This document shows, in pieces, positions 21,373-32,236 of a DNA stretch of 64,000 nt. Origin of the DNA: Anisus vortex (taxonomy: Eukaryota > Mollusca > Gastropoda > Planorbidae). Each line of letters starts with the position of its first letter. Within the stretch, counting starts at the first letter, position 1. The position numbers were made by a program, and so were the translations under genes. The DNA lies in the NCBI GenBank assembly GCA_949126835.1, contig OX421497.1, positions 41,314,226-41,378,225 on the forward strand, read 5' to 3'. A model generated the notes under the pieces. It was not told the origin of the DNA, searched no databases, and saw only the letters and a list, made by a program, of their open reading frames with translations.

Positions 21373-23824
21373 CGTCACATCGTTTTGCAGATCATGTCAT
21401 GTCTGCCAGATGGTCGGCAAGCCGAATCAGACCATTCCGGTAGCTCCTCTACGACCCATACCAGCATTCTCAGAACCCTTCAGTCACATCATTATAGACT
21501 GCGTCGGTCCGTTGCCTAAAACTAAGGCTGGCCACCAGTATCTGTTCACTATAATGTGTTCGGCAACGAGATTTCCAGAGGCTATTCCTCTACGTAGCAT
21601 CAATGCCGACAAAATATCTGATGCACTTATCGGATTCTTCACCCGATATGGTCTTCCGAAAACCGTGCAGTCAGATCAAGGTTCAAATTTCACATCGAAG
21701 TTATTTCGCCAAGTCTTAGAACGGCTGGGTATTCGTCATGCAGTATCGAGTGCATATCATCCACAGAGTCAAGGCGCACTGGAACGATACCACCAAACAT
21801 TGAAGAATATGCTCCGTACTTTCTGTTTCGAGCATAACGACGACTGGGATCGTGGTATTCCCTTCGCACTCTTCGCAACCAGAGAGGCTGTACAAGAATC
21901 TCTTGGTTTCAGTCCCTTTGAACTGGTATTCGGACACACAGTTCGTGGACCACTAAAGCTGTTACAAGAGACATGGTTATCATCTACTGAAGACACTGGT
22001 CTACTGACATACGTGGAAAATTTTAAAAATAGACTGTATAATGCATTAAAAGTTGTCAGATCTAATCTTTTGCAGGCACAAGACAAGATGAAGGTCTATT
22101 ATGACGTCAACGCAAGAACCCGTATCTTCCAACCTGGTGATAAAGTTCTCATGCTGACGCCACTGTCTGGTCAACCCCTGAGTGCCAAGTTTACAGGACC
22201 CTATGAGGTTATGGCTAAGCTTAGTGAGGTTAACTATCTTGTAAAGACCCCTGATAGACGGAAATCGCAACGAGTGTGCCATATTAATATGTTAAAACCA
22301 TACATTACCAGAGAAGAACAAAAAGTTGTTGCCTCGGTAAACACTGTTATTAAAGTCGGGAATAATTCACCCGAAATTGAGCGTGAAGTGGCAGAAAGCA
22401 AACTGCAAAATACAAAGGCTCTGAAAAACCTAAATGAAAAATTGGCACATTTACCTGATTGCGAACAATCCGCTATCAAAGGTCTAATTAATGAAAATAT
22501 CCATTTATTTGGAGATGTACCTAGTAGAACTAGTGTGGTTAAGCATGATGTTATTTTAAATGAAAATACTAAAGCTATTAAACAACATCCATACAGGTCA
22601 AATCCTATCCAGTTAGAATGCATCCGTAAAGAGGTTCGCTACATGCTTGACAATGACATTATTACACCTAGTAGTAGTGACTGGTCTTCCCCTTGCGTAT
22701 TGGTACCTAAAGCCGATGGATCCATGAGGTTTTGTGTGGACTACCGTAAGGTAAACAAGGTGACAAAAACTGATTCCTATCCAATACCAAGAATCGACGA
22801 TCTAATAGATCAAGTGAGTAATGCTAAGTTTGTGACGAAAATTGACCTATTGACGGCGTATTTTCAGATTCCACTGACGGAGAGGGCTCAGGAGATATCA
22901 TCGTTTGTAACCCCTGACGGACTGTACAAATTTAAGGTCATGCCCTTTGGTATGGTTAATGCACCCTCTACTTTTCAACGGTTAATAAATACCATTACTC
23001 AGGACATTCCTAAATGTCACGCATACCTCGATGATATTGTTGTTTTTAGTGACGATTTTAAATCTCATTTGGATCAACTACATTTGTTATTTACGAAATT
23101 GACTCATGCTAATCTCACCATAAACTTGACTAAGAGTCAGTTCTGCCATGCAACCATCGAGTATCTAGGTCACATAGTGGGAAATGGTTTGGTAAAACCA
23201 TTAAATGCAAAGGTTAAGGCTATTCGTGAGTTCCCTGTTCCTGAAACCTGTAAACAACTCCGTAGTTTTCTCGGGATGGCGGGGTACTACCGTCGGTTCT
23301 GTCAAAATTTCTCAACCATTGCATGTCCATTAACAAATCTATTAAAGAAGAATTGCACTTTCAAATGGTCTAATGAATGCCACCAGGCCTTTGAGAAATT
23401 AAAAGATGTTCTTTCTGAGGCACCTGTATTAGTAACACCCAATTACAATAAACCCTTTAAAATTACCGTTGACGCGTGTGATACAGGGATGGGAGCGGTC
23501 ATTTCTCAGGAGGGTGATGATTCATTGGAACACCCGATTAGTTTTTACTCTCAAAAATTTGATAAGCATCAAAGAAACTATAGTGTGATAGAAAAGGAAC
23601 TTTTAGGATTAATCCTGGCATTGAAACATTTTGATTTTTATATCAATGGTTCTCCATATCCAATTGATATTTTAACTGATCATAACCCTTTAGTTTTCCT
23701 TTCCAGGGTTAAACAGAACCAAAGAATTATTCGCTGGAGCTTATTCCTCCAAGCATATAATTTAAATGTGGTATATTTACCAGGTAAACAAAATGTGGTC
23801 GCTGACACGTTGTCGCGCATGTAA
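21212..23824 (+). CDS. pol: Integrase-reverse transcriptase-RNase H polyprotein (Gmr1-like pol)
   Basis: The open frame spans 870 codons; homology starts near residue 27, so the annotated ATG is probably not a real start. Order: rest of the zinc finger (H32, C62, C65), integrase core with D96, D155, E191 (DD35E spacing), GPY/F module (FTGPYEV, about 327-363), RT with WSSPCVLVPKADGSMRFCVD, MPFGMVNAPSTFQ and YLDD (605-608), connection, then RNase H with D754, EKE (794-796), D823 and D865 (ADTLSRM end). All catalytic residues looked for are present. Translation would have to pass from the gag-pro frame by a +1 shift near 21285, or the break is a recent mutation. Integrase before RT is the copia-like order; the RT and GPY/F sequences are Ty3/gypsy type. 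Confidence 0.95.
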   Translation: MKHAAKYIKSWYPMFTARTYYIWPMNSSYAGHLGIQKTFDRILPYFFWPGLRRDVTSFCRSCHVCQMVGKPNQTIPVAPLRPIPAFSEPFSHIIIDCVGPLPKTKAGHQYLFTIMCSATRFPEAIPLRSINADKISDALIGFFTRYGLPKTVQSDQGSNFTSKLFRQVLERLGIRHAVSSAYHPQSQGALERYHQTLKNMLRTFCFEHNDDWDRGIPFALFATREAVQESLGFSPFELVFGHTVRGPLKLLQETWLSSTEDTGLLTYVENFKNRLYNALKVVRSNLLQAQDKMKVYYDVNARTRIFQPGDKVLMLTPLSGQPLSAKFTGPYEVMAKLSEVNYLVKTPDRRKSQRVCHINMLKPYITREEQKVVASVNTVIKVGNNSPEIEREVAESKLQNTKALKNLNEKLAHLPDCEQSAIKGLINENIHLFGDVPSRTSVVKHDVILNENTKAIKQHPYRSNPIQLECIRKEVRYMLDNDIITPSSSDWSSPCVLVPKADGSMRFCVDYRKVNKVTKTDSYPIPRIDDLIDQVSNAKFVTKIDLLTAYFQIPLTERAQEISSFVTPDGLYKFKVMPFGMVNAPSTFQRLINTITQDIPKCHAYLDDIVVFSDDFKSHLDQLHLLFTKLTHANLTINLTKSQFCHATIEYLGHIVGNGLVKPLNAKVKAIREFPVPETCKQLRSFLGMAGYYRRFCQNFSTIACPLTNLLKKNCTFKWSNECHQAFEKLKDVLSEAPVLVTPNYNKPFKITVDACDTGMGAVISQEGDDSLEHPISFYSQKFDKHQRNYSVIEKELLGLILALKHFDFYINGSPYPIDILTDHNPLVFLSRVKQNQRIIRWSLFLQAYNLNVVYLPGKQNVVADTLSRM

Positions 23825-24671
23825 CTGGTAAACCAGAAGATAAAGTCAGTTTCTCATTAAATGTTTTCTTTTATGTCATTCATTGTATTGATTAACATTT
23901 ATATTATTGTAAATATGACAATAAATAAACTATGTTTTGAAATATTACAATATGAAACATTACAGAACAAAACTTCAAATTCTACTAGAAACAATCATAC
24001 GTTGTAAGGTAAAAGGTAACTATTGCATACATCAATTGCACACACACCGGTATTTAACTTGAATACATCCACACTTGTGTTTGTTCAATTGATTATTGAT
24101 GTGTTTTGAAAATTGTTTGTTTCTATGTCGTAATGTTATAATTTGGATGTCTTATTTTATGCTATGTTAAAGCTAAATCAGCTGAGATTATAACATTTTT
24201 TTTTAAATATTCTTGATGTCATAATTGAGACATCATAATAATCATATAATAACTGAAAATCATTAGTTAATGATACAGTGATCGGTTATAAATAAATTAA
24301 ATTTTCTAAATAATTATCTATCAATTATTAATCGGTTCCACTTATTTGGGTAATTCATATCAATTCTGTGGGAATTGGTTATTGGTGGTAATAGTTTTAT
24401 GGTCAACGTTGTACACACAATAATCATAATTGTAAATATTAATTGATAAATAAATGTTTAATTAATAATCATTGATACGATAATGTGATAAGGGATTCCA
24501 TAATAGCGACTTTGTTATTAAGGGGATATGTAATATATGGTTCATTTTAATCTTTAAAAGATTGTCCAATAGTCAATTAAATCTTACGAATAGTTTGGGA
24601 ATTCGGTTCATTTTATGGGTACTCTACAAAGAATTCCATACTTAACGCTGTCTGTAATTCCTTTGTGTCTT
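23825..24671 (+). other. 3' non-coding region of the retrotransposon
   Basis: About 850 AT-rich bases between the pol stop and the polypurine tract. No env-like or other ORF is seen. Confidence 0.8.
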
Positions 24672-24684
24672 AAGGGGGGGCGAG
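24672..24684 (+). promoter_or_regulatory. Polypurine tract
   Basis: AAGGGGGGGCGAG directly precedes the 3' LTR, as expected for the plus-strand primer; one C interrupts it. Confidence 0.85.
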
Positions 24685-25281
24685 TGTTACGAGTAGATTT
24701 ATTTCCATATTATATTGGTTTTGTTATTATTAACTAAAGTTAAAATGAAATAATCTTAAACCCGAAATGTTTCCGTGTTAGGAATAAAACATGCATATGT
24801 CTAGACACTACGTCATAGCGATAAAATACGTCATATGCACGAGGGTGGAATACCGTTTAGTTGAGTTCTAGTTTGGGCGCTAATGTGGAAGGACTGTTGT
24901 TGACCACTTTCTTAAAGATAGGATTACGGCTTTACTCATTATAGAAGAATCTCAACTGATTAAGTTTCATTATAATACTGGTACATGTATTCTGTGGTAT
25001 TGTTATATTTTATCATCTCAACTTGTTGGAATAAAATTGTGTTCAATTTCAAACAGGATTGTGGATTTCATATATATTAAGGTACAGTTTATCTAAATCA
25101 CTTTATACACAAAAGATTCATATCGCCACGAGTCAAATAAACATCAAATCTAATTCAATAACATCAATATAAATTCTTATACAACCTTGTGAGATCCAAG
25201 ATGGATATGAATCAAAATAATATATAATAATACATTACTAAAAATATCATCTAACGTCAGTAGCTGATTTCGCACGTGACA
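24685..25281 (+). repeat. 3' LTR, 597 bp
   Basis: Same length as the 5' LTR with no difference seen by eye. Followed by the ACTG target duplication at 25282-25285. Confidence 0.95.
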
Positions 25282-25340
25282 ACTGTTATCGAATGGTTGC
25301 CGACCCCTGGTCCAGACTATTTCAAAGTCATTTATTAAAA

Positions 25341-26429
25341 TTATGATTTTCTATGTATTATTTGTTTAAATATAATGAAGAGTTTCGCGTTGGTGGCTAT
25401 ATACACAAAGAAATTACTGGAGGCATTCAACAGCAGCGATGTGTTCATGAGTTCTACCATCAAGTTATAGGCGGCGTCGGGCGTGTCCAAGAAAAAATAG
25501 TTCATGAAGGAGTAGATGATGTGGGTGATGGTAAACACGACACAGGTGGTCAGCAGGGTCACAGTGGTCTTCTTCGACCACTTCAGCTTGTCGTGCTTCG
25601 CGGTCAGCTTCCTGCGCTCCCGCAGCGTCCGCCTGACCTTGAGCGCTATGAGGGCGCAGCCCACGACCACGAAGGCGATCGGGACCCAGGAGGACAGGAC
25701 GTCGGAGACGTAGAAGTAGAAGACGTTGAAGGCGTCCAGCTGGTTGATGTCGATGGCGGTGCTGGCGAAGAACATGACCTTTGAAAACTGGACGTACACC
25801 TCGTTGACCGTCATCAAATAAAGTGACCAGGGCAGCCAGAGAAGGAAGGACGCCACCACGCTGACAGTGGCAGTCTTGACCGTCACCACCTTCTTAAATG
25901 TCATGGGTTTGTAGACCGCCAAGAACCTCTCCAGGGTTATTATCATGGGGATCGTCGTGTTGACGTACTGACCCCAAGTGCTGAAGAAGACAAAGAGAAT
26001 GTATGATACCAGTAGGAAATAGTTCACGCCTTCGGAATACTGCCACCCACACAGCAACGGGTACTCCATGTCGGGGCCGAAGTTGGTCAGTATATCCGCG
26101 TAGTTCATGGTCATCAGTATCATCATGGTGTCTGAGACAACCAGCCCGCAGAGGAGGACGTTGGACGGCTTCCTCCTCAGCCCGCTCCGCCTGAGGATGG
26201 CCACGCTCATCATGTTGGCCCCGAACCCCACGGCGGAGATGAGAGGGTTGACGTAGCACTGGACCACTCGCAGCACCAGCATCTCCAGGGGCGATGACGT
26301 CTCAAAAAAGCAGATGGTCAAGTAGTCCCGACTCGTGGATTCGTTTACCGAGTCCAGCGACGAGTTCAAGTAAACTGTTGGGAACGACGACGTGTTATAA
26401 AGTGCAGAAACGTTATTATTGTCATCCAT
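25341..26429 (-). CDS. Class A (rhodopsin-like) GPCR, orphan, intronless
   Basis: The frame can be extended to 26552, but M42 of that frame (ATG at 26429, followed by GAT, so G at +4) gives a normal 362-residue receptor; the extra 41 residues look like 5' UTR. The extracellular N-terminus has NVS, NTS and NSS glycosylation sites. Seven hydrophobic segments follow: TM1 about 52-80 with GFGANMMSV; TM2 89-112 with LVVSD; TM3 135-168 ending LERFLAVYKP in place of DRY; TM4 185-207 with the conserved Trp; TM5 240-264; TM6 287-310; TM7 325-350 with NASSNFFVY in place of NPxxY. C127 is the usual TM3 disulfide Cys, but the second extracellular loop has no partner Cys. The gene is GC-rich in AT-rich flanks. 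A peptide or chemosensory receptor is plausible; the ligand cannot be read from sequence. A hAT insertion with a nested LTR element lies 24 bp past the stop. Confidence 0.88.
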   Translation of the reverse strand: MDDNNNVSALYNTSSFPTVYLNSSLDSVNESTSRDYLTICFFETSSPLEMLVLRVVQCYVNPLISAVGFGANMMSVAILRRSGLRRKPSNVLLCGLVVSDTMMILMTMNYADILTNFGPDMEYPLLCGWQYSEGVNYFLLVSYILFVFFSTWGQYVNTTIPMIITLERFLAVYKPMTFKKVVTVKTATVSVVASFLLWLPWSLYLMTVNEVYVQFSKVMFFASTAIDINQLDAFNVFYFYVSDVLSSWVPIAFVVVGCALIALKVRRTLRERRKLTAKHDKLKWSKKTTVTLLTTCVVFTITHIIYSFMNYFFLDTPDAAYNLMVELMNTSLLLNASSNFFVYIATNAKLFIIFKQIIHRKS

Positions 26430-26559
26430 CGTTGCCTTGTCTTTGATACATAAAGGAGCGCAAAAACAATCGCCCCTGTTATCAAACGCAAGCAATGTTT
26501 CAAACTCTTTTCTAAATCTCAATTTTACAATTGTTTTTTTTTTTGGTCTCAATATTACA

Positions 26560-28110
26560 ATTCTTTTCTAAGTCTCAAATTTGACAGTCGTAATGCTTGT
26601 TGGTATATTATCGTCTCTGGTTGGTCTACTCCATAATAATATTATAGGATAGGCTGTTTTATTTATTTTAGTTTTCTAGAACAGTGCAATACAATTCCAG
26701 AATAATACAACGAGTCAATTAAAAAACAACAACAATTTACTCTATTAACTCGTGCGTACTAGCGACTAGTATCTGAGTCAAATAATTTTCTTACTGCATG
26801 AATGAGCCAAAAATGTTTTTTTTTCAACCTCCCTAATTATAATTCTGTTTTAATTGGAAAACAATTGTCACGGCATGACATTAGATCAGGTATTTTGGCG
26901 AATGGTGGAAAGTGACGCCCGGGGACGGAAGCAAAAATCTAAAAAAAGCCCCCCCTTCGCCCCTAGGAATTATTGTACCAGATGTTTGATCAACCAGAAA
27001 ATGACACCCTCCCACCGCCCCCTCCACCCAATCCACTTATGTGCGTGTGTGGAGGGGGGGGGGCAGGATCAGACACCGCCAGGGGGCGTCATCCGTAAGT
27101 CAATTTGCAGTCATCAATTGCTTTGTGTGCCAGCGATAGATGCTGCTCCACCCCCATCTCCCCATCTAAAGAGAGTTAACCTTATGATTACTAGTCAATA
27201 AATGTACCCCAATTTCCCCTCGAGGCAGAATTCAAACAATCAAAGTAAAACGTTATGCCTAGAAACTTTCTTATCAAATGAAGTCTCCAATCAAAAATAT
27301 CTATTTTTGTCAAAAAATTATATTTGATCACTTCTACATGACTAGTTTAACATAGACCTATGCTTGGAATCATTTAACGTCTGCATGCGCTTATTATTTT
27401 AATTAGACAAAATGCCGGCACAAATTGTTATGAATGCGTTTCGTTAAATTTCCACTAGAACAACAGTTTTTGTAGGAATTTCTTTAAAATCGGCAATTAA
27501 GTTAAGATTTTTTTAAAAACCTGCGATGAATAAAATTATCTGGAAGAAATTCATATTCACTGCGCTACTTATTTCAAGCGTATTATAAACATTATTATAC
27601 TTATAGCCAATCATGGCCTTACATTGTCAGTAGGTGTTTACAGAGTTATAGGAAACCACCTCTACAAACGTGACATTTTAATATCATGTGAATCTGGGAA
27701 TTCGGGAAATTTACAGGTGAAAAATGTCTAGTAGGTAGTTTAAAAATAACACAGCAACGGTGGGTTTAACAAAAAATGTTCTATGTGATATCTGAAAATG
27801 TGAGAAAGGTTCAGCTTAGCGTTAGAAAGTACTCAATGGTCACTAGTTTTTAAAATGACTTATTTTTATCTCACCCGCTAGATGGCAACACTTAAATCTA
27901 CAGATTATCTTTTCATATACCGGAGATATACGGAATATACCGACACCTTCCCATTCTTTCCCTCGAGGGTTTTCCACCCATGGGGAAATTGTGCATTTTG
28001 TTAAACATGTCCAATATTTAAAAAATAAAACATGTCATTACAATTTTCTTTAGCCTTAAATTTAAAACATTGATATTTAAAAAGAGGTGCATTTAAATAC
28101 TAACGTGATG
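26560..28110. other. No gene seen upstream of the GPCR
   Basis: AT-rich sequence with one C/G-rich patch (26935-27180) containing poly-C and poly-G runs. The 115-codon plus frame over that patch is proline-rich and matches nothing recognisable. The GPCR promoter would lie near 26430-26800, but no clear TATA box was identified. Confidence 0.5.
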
Positions 28111-28117
28111 TTGTATT

Positions 28118-28279
28118 GAGAGGCCGACTGGTCCTGCAGTTAGTTCACCGGACTGTCAATCGACACGTCGCGGGTTCTATCCCTGCCGCCGACCGATCCC
28201 TGCCACCCTGCAGGAGTTTTGGGACTAGTGGACGTAAGATTCTTCTATCTAGAAGGATCGTCTGTAAACTTATAAGATA
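28118..28279 (+). mobile_element. SINE-3 copy with tRNA-like head and LINE-type tail
   Basis: The head has GGCCGACTGGTCCTGCAGTT (box A region) and GCGGGTTCTATCCC (box B). The tail is CTTCTATCTAGAAGGATCGT + CTGTAAACTTATAAGATAA, the same stem-loop module that ends the LINE at 7316-7549. Related fragments: about 10580-10650 and 55278-55372. Confidence 0.78.
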
Positions 28280-29172
28280 ATCGTAGGGGCAGTTTTAAGT
28301 CTTATAGCCCGTAAAATTAGTTTGTTTATATAAATTAAGAATCATTTTCCTCGAAAGTTATTAGTTTAACTTTCGTTTGTTTTTACATTAGAAATAAGAT
28401 TCGTCTTACAATGTCTACTTGTATAAATATTTGATAACATTTCCAAAGCAAAACACTTGTTACATATTTTCAAATATTTGTTGTTATTTAGTTTTAAAAA
28501 CTTCAAGCAACATACATTACATTATAAGAATAAAACACAGTTCAGTGGTAATAATGTCTTAGATTTCACCAATGTTTAGCATTTAATTTAGCCTTATGTC
28601 TTGGACCGTCTTGGGCTTATTTAGATCTATATCATTTCGATACATTTGTAAAAATAATATTTTGTGTTTTATTTTCAGAAACAAAATGACAAAATGCTAT
28701 CCACGGAGTCATTAAACTCTTTAATCTCTATTCTTTATTGACAGAAAAATTTTGATATTCGGCAGATGGCGTCTAGGAACCTAATTAGGATATTTTCTGT
28801 TTACATCTTCATCTCAAGCAATGTCCCATCAGACAACGCGGGGAAACAAAGGGCGTTAACTACAGTTCACTTCCTGTGCTTCAGTTTTACGCTACATTTC
28901 CAGAAATGTGTTTTTATTTGGACGTTTTATCGTTGCAAAGTAGTGATAGTCAAAGAAAGCGACGTTGAAGGATGCAACCGAATTTTACAGTTGGCAATCA
29001 ATGGGCTTGAAATAATAATAGGTTTACAGTCTTTGGTGACTCTCTTTATAGGATTAAGTTTTCTTACTGTAATATCAGTTTCTTTTACATGTGAATAATG
29101 GAAATACTTTCTCAACAAAGACTTAGTATTTATTTTGTTGATCTTCTGAAAAATAATATTTGTCAATGGAAC
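28280..29172. other. No supported gene
   Basis: A 110-codon plus frame at 28766-29098 encodes a partly hydrophobic peptide (two candidate membrane stretches) without a recognisable family. Another frame overlaps it on the minus strand. Coding status is doubtful. Confidence 0.4.
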
Positions 29173-29173
29173 T

Positions 29174-29412
29174 AGTAAAAGTAAAGTACCCTTCGGACCA
29201 AACTGATCAGCGTTCACCAGATTTTTTGGCCACAGCATACTAGGTGATTGTGGGGCAAGCACAATGCACAGCCGCCTCTATTTTACCTCAAAAAAGGTCA
29301 GGTACCCATAAAAGCTGGGTAGACTTAAGACGCGGGAAAAAATCCTAGTCTTCACCAGGATTAGAACCCAGGACTCAGGACCTTCAGTTGAACGCGCTGC
29401 CAAACGGCCATT
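29174..29412 (-). mobile_element. SINE-1 copy
   Basis: Minus-strand copy running from GTAAAGTACCCTTCGGACC (3' end) through the body to a degraded head (ATTAGAACCCAGGACTC, GCGCTGCCAAACGGCC). The left part is internally shortened. Confidence 0.85.
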
Positions 29413-29872
29413 GTGCCCACGTCACTTTAATTCATAATTTTCAAACTTATAATGCTTATTTTAATGCTGTTTTTTTTTTTTACAATATTAATAATTTTAT
29501 AATTCTTAATGCGCGAACAGTTGAGCCCAGAATTTTCGTATCTACAAAGAGAAACAAAAAAGGGTCTAACATTGTGCAGAAAAATATTATATGAATGTAT
29601 CCATTATCCATAAAGACATTAAAGGATGACATGATCCATCACAGGAAATATTAGTATGCAAATCTTTGAGCTGACATCAGGGGAATAAGAGATGATTGTT
29701 GACTCATTGGAAAACACAAGCTTCTTGTCACCTCAGAGCACTGGTCTTTGTCAATCATGTTTCCGAAGACTCGCTTTAAGGGTAATAAGGCTCCGATATT
29801 TATGAATTTTATAACACAGTCGGATACCTGAATAAATTTAAGTGAATTTCTTCATTTCTTCAAGTGGTCCAG
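29413..29872. other. No gene seen
   Basis: AT-rich spacer; the short frames here lack any recognisable domain. Confidence 0.5.
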
Positions 29873-30165
29873 CCTGACTGTAAAAATTTGGTGGAAATAC
29901 ATCTTACTATCAACGATCCACTGGCTGACTGCAAAACATTGGTGGAAATCTATAGCTTTATCAACATCCACTGGCTGATTTCAAACTTTGGTGGAAATAC
30001 ATCGTTCTATCAACGATCCACTGGCTGATTGCAAACTTTGGTGGAAATCCATCTCTTTATCGACGATCCACTGGCTGACTGCAAAACTTTGGTGGAAATC
30101 CATATCTTTATCAATGATTCACTGGCTGACTGCAAAACTTTGATGGAAATCCATCGCTATATTTA
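29873..30165. repeat. Tandem repeat of 49-51 bp, about 6 units
   Basis: Units carry CCACTGGCTGA(C/T)TGCAAA, TTTGGTGGAAAT and ATCAACGAT. Successive GGTGGAAAT positions are 29890, 29941, 29990, 30040 and 30091, with GATGGAAAT at 30142. Confidence 0.93.
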
Positions 30166-31430
30166 TCCAAGAGGCCTGACACACACACGGACACACATAC
30201 ATACACATGATCTACACACCCAATAAATCTTTCACCATTTTTTTTCCCGTTAGACATTTCTTTTTTTTTTCTCGCTTGTTTCCCCCTTACATACCGAGCC
30301 GGATCCAGTTTATGCCCCTTGATTGACATTTATCCAATCAAATCCGATTGGACGCTGGCTGACACACAAAAAGAGAAAGTAATTTTATCTGAATGCACGC
30401 GCGTAATCGTTGAAGAAGAGGTCGGCAACGTTCTTATTGATGCGCGAGCACGCATACTAACTAACACACTTTATCAGGGCATGTGGATTGTGCACTAAGA
30501 AAAGGATTAAGTTTATACTTAAAAACGATGTTTTTAAAAAAAAAAAGAAGTTTGGAATGAGAAGTACTCGGAATAATATTCGGGAATTTCTGGAAAGTGG
30601 ACCCTCGTTTCAATTTGCTGGAGTAGATTGAAATTGTTGAATAGTTTAATAAAAATGCAACGGAACAAGATGATTTGATAACAAAAAATCCAATCAGTAT
30701 TGTCCTGAATGTCACAGCTTAATTTAACACGTTTCTCTCCCTTTCTCTTTTTCACTATATTTCTCTTTGGCTATCTCTCACTCTCTCTCTCTCTCTCTTT
30801 GTAGCATTTTGTCACGTTCCCTACATCTCTGTTTCACTGCGCATGTTTCACTCCTAGCTTCCTGTCCCTAGTTGTGTCTGTTTCGCTCTCCCTTTCTCTT
30901 GAAAAGGGATTTACTTATACCACAAGAAGCATTATGAAAAATATAAAAAAGACTGAAAAATGGATAGATTGTATTGTCATGGGCTTAACGTCTATATGTA
31001 GAGCTCGATAGGATGATGGGTATATTAGCCACACGAAGGTGCGGGCGCCAGACAGCAAGAAACATCCTGTGAGAACTCATTGGGTTCAATTCATATCTTG
31101 AAAGGTGGTGAAGACCTTTATATCCTCTCTGTTTGATGACGTCTTTGCAAGGAATCTCCCCTGTATTCAATTCATATCAGATAATAATAGTAACAGTTTT
31201 GCATTCAGTTCATTCATAAGGGGCAGTAATTCAAACAAATTGTGTAGAACACTATAACTTTATTGTAGTTTTATTAAACATCACTGGACTATGGTGATAC
31301 AAATATATGTACAGAAGAAATAAACTCTAGTTTAAAATAAACATGGATGGTGCAACGACAAGTGGTCAGCTGTGTGGTCAGCGCTTTGATCGAAAGTATA
31401 GAGTTTATTTCTTTCGTTGCTCCCCCACCA
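30166..31430. other. No gene seen; CT-rich microsatellite near 30775-30800
   Basis: Short CA and CT runs and AT-rich filler; no element ends recognised. Confidence 0.5.
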
Positions 31431-31438
31431 GGACCGGC

Positions 31439-31746
31439 TCTAGGGTTTTTGACGCCCTAGGCGAAAACAAATTCTGCGTCCTCATTAGAGTACCTTTGGC
31501 GGGGGTGAAACTGAGTAGTGTTAGGGCATACTTTCCTATTTTCTAAGACAACTTAAATAAAATACCCTTCGCCTTTCATTACCTAGTAATACGTCTGTTT
31601 ATGCTAGTAGCACGCAGAAGTACTCAACTTTAATTTAGTTTACATTTTTAAATCCCCAAACAATAAAAAATCCTCACTTATGAGCCCCCCAAATTTTTGC
31701 GCCCTAGGCGGCCGCTCAGATTGCCTTTATGGATGATCCGGCCCTG
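31439..31746. mobile_element. hAT-like MITE, 308 bp
   Basis: The left end is CAGGACCGGCTCTAGG and the right end read inward is CAGGGCCGGATCATCC. Both ends have a subterminal GCCCTAGGCG block (GACGCCCTAGGCG at about 31450-31463; CGCCCTAGGCGGCC near 31701). Flanks CCCCCAC and CCCTCAC may be a decayed target duplication in low-complexity C-rich sequence. Confidence 0.65.
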
Positions 31747-32236
31747 CCCTCACCCACACTCCAATCCCCATCCCTATCCTTTCCCTACCACCCACCCGTT
31801 AAATTACTAATTGATTCAGTCTAGTGTGTGTGTATGTGTGCGTGTGTGAGTGGGGGGGGGGGAGGTTGTGCCCAAAAAATATGGCGGGAAACCTAAATCA
31901 TGGCTAGTGTTCCCTAAAAAGTGTCAGCATGACCTCCAGGATCTCATTTCATCCTCCGGTTGGTTCTGTGTAATTACCGAGACAAATTCCCTCTAATCTG
32001 TTATTTCCATTTACCGATACAGGAGAACACAACCGAGCTATAAATCCTATCGGTTTATAACTGTAAATAACAACATATATAATGTTATGTTGAAGTAACT
32101 ATAACATTCAAAATACTATTTTTTATAACATATATATATTTATACATTTCTCATATTTATGTCTTGTTAGAATGAAAATATAAAACTGGATCAATTATAA
32201 AACAATTATTAATACAGGTATTAATATAGTTAAGTG
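31747..32236. other. No gene seen
   Basis: Contains C-rich sequence, a short GT run and a poly-G at about 31851-31861. Confidence 0.5.

Larger units (their letters stand above)
18183..25281 (+). mobile_element. Complete Ty3/gypsy LTR retrotransposon with Gmr1-like domain order
   Basis: The 7,099-bp element has 597-bp LTRs (TG...CA), a 4-bp target duplication ACTG (18179-18182 and 25282-25285), a primer-binding candidate, gag-protease ORF, integrase-RT-RNase H ORF and a polypurine tract. The pol order is protease, integrase, RT, RNase H. Known Ty3/gypsy elements usually place integrase last; the exception is the Gmr1-like lineage, which has the copia-like order seen here. No envelope gene is visible. 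The LTRs appear identical by eye, which suggests recent insertion. Confidence 0.95.
18007..25309. mobile_element. Small hAT element split by the LTR retrotransposon
   Basis: The left end is CAGGGGGTCGGCAACCT (18007). The right end, read inward from 25309, is CAGGGGTCGGCAACC. The flanks are 8-bp repeats GTCTAGAC (17999-18006) and GTCCAGAC (25310-25317), seven of eight matching. Without the 7.1-kb LTR element and its 4-bp duplication the hAT element is about 200 bp (18007-18182 plus 25286-25309), so it is non-autonomous. Confidence 0.85.

Noticed and set aside
23825..24671. Envelope gene of the LTR element
   Set aside because: No ORF of useful length, no signal peptide or membrane segment between pol and the polypurine tract.
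25353..26259. Plus and second minus-frame ORFs across the GPCR
   Set aside because: Shadows of a GC-rich gene; arginine- and glycine-rich translations without domains.
26430..26552. Upstream Met as the GPCR start
   Set aside because: The 41 extra residues are basic and cysteine-containing with poly-T coding, in AT-rich sequence; the internal Met has better context and gives a normal N-terminus with glycosylation sites.
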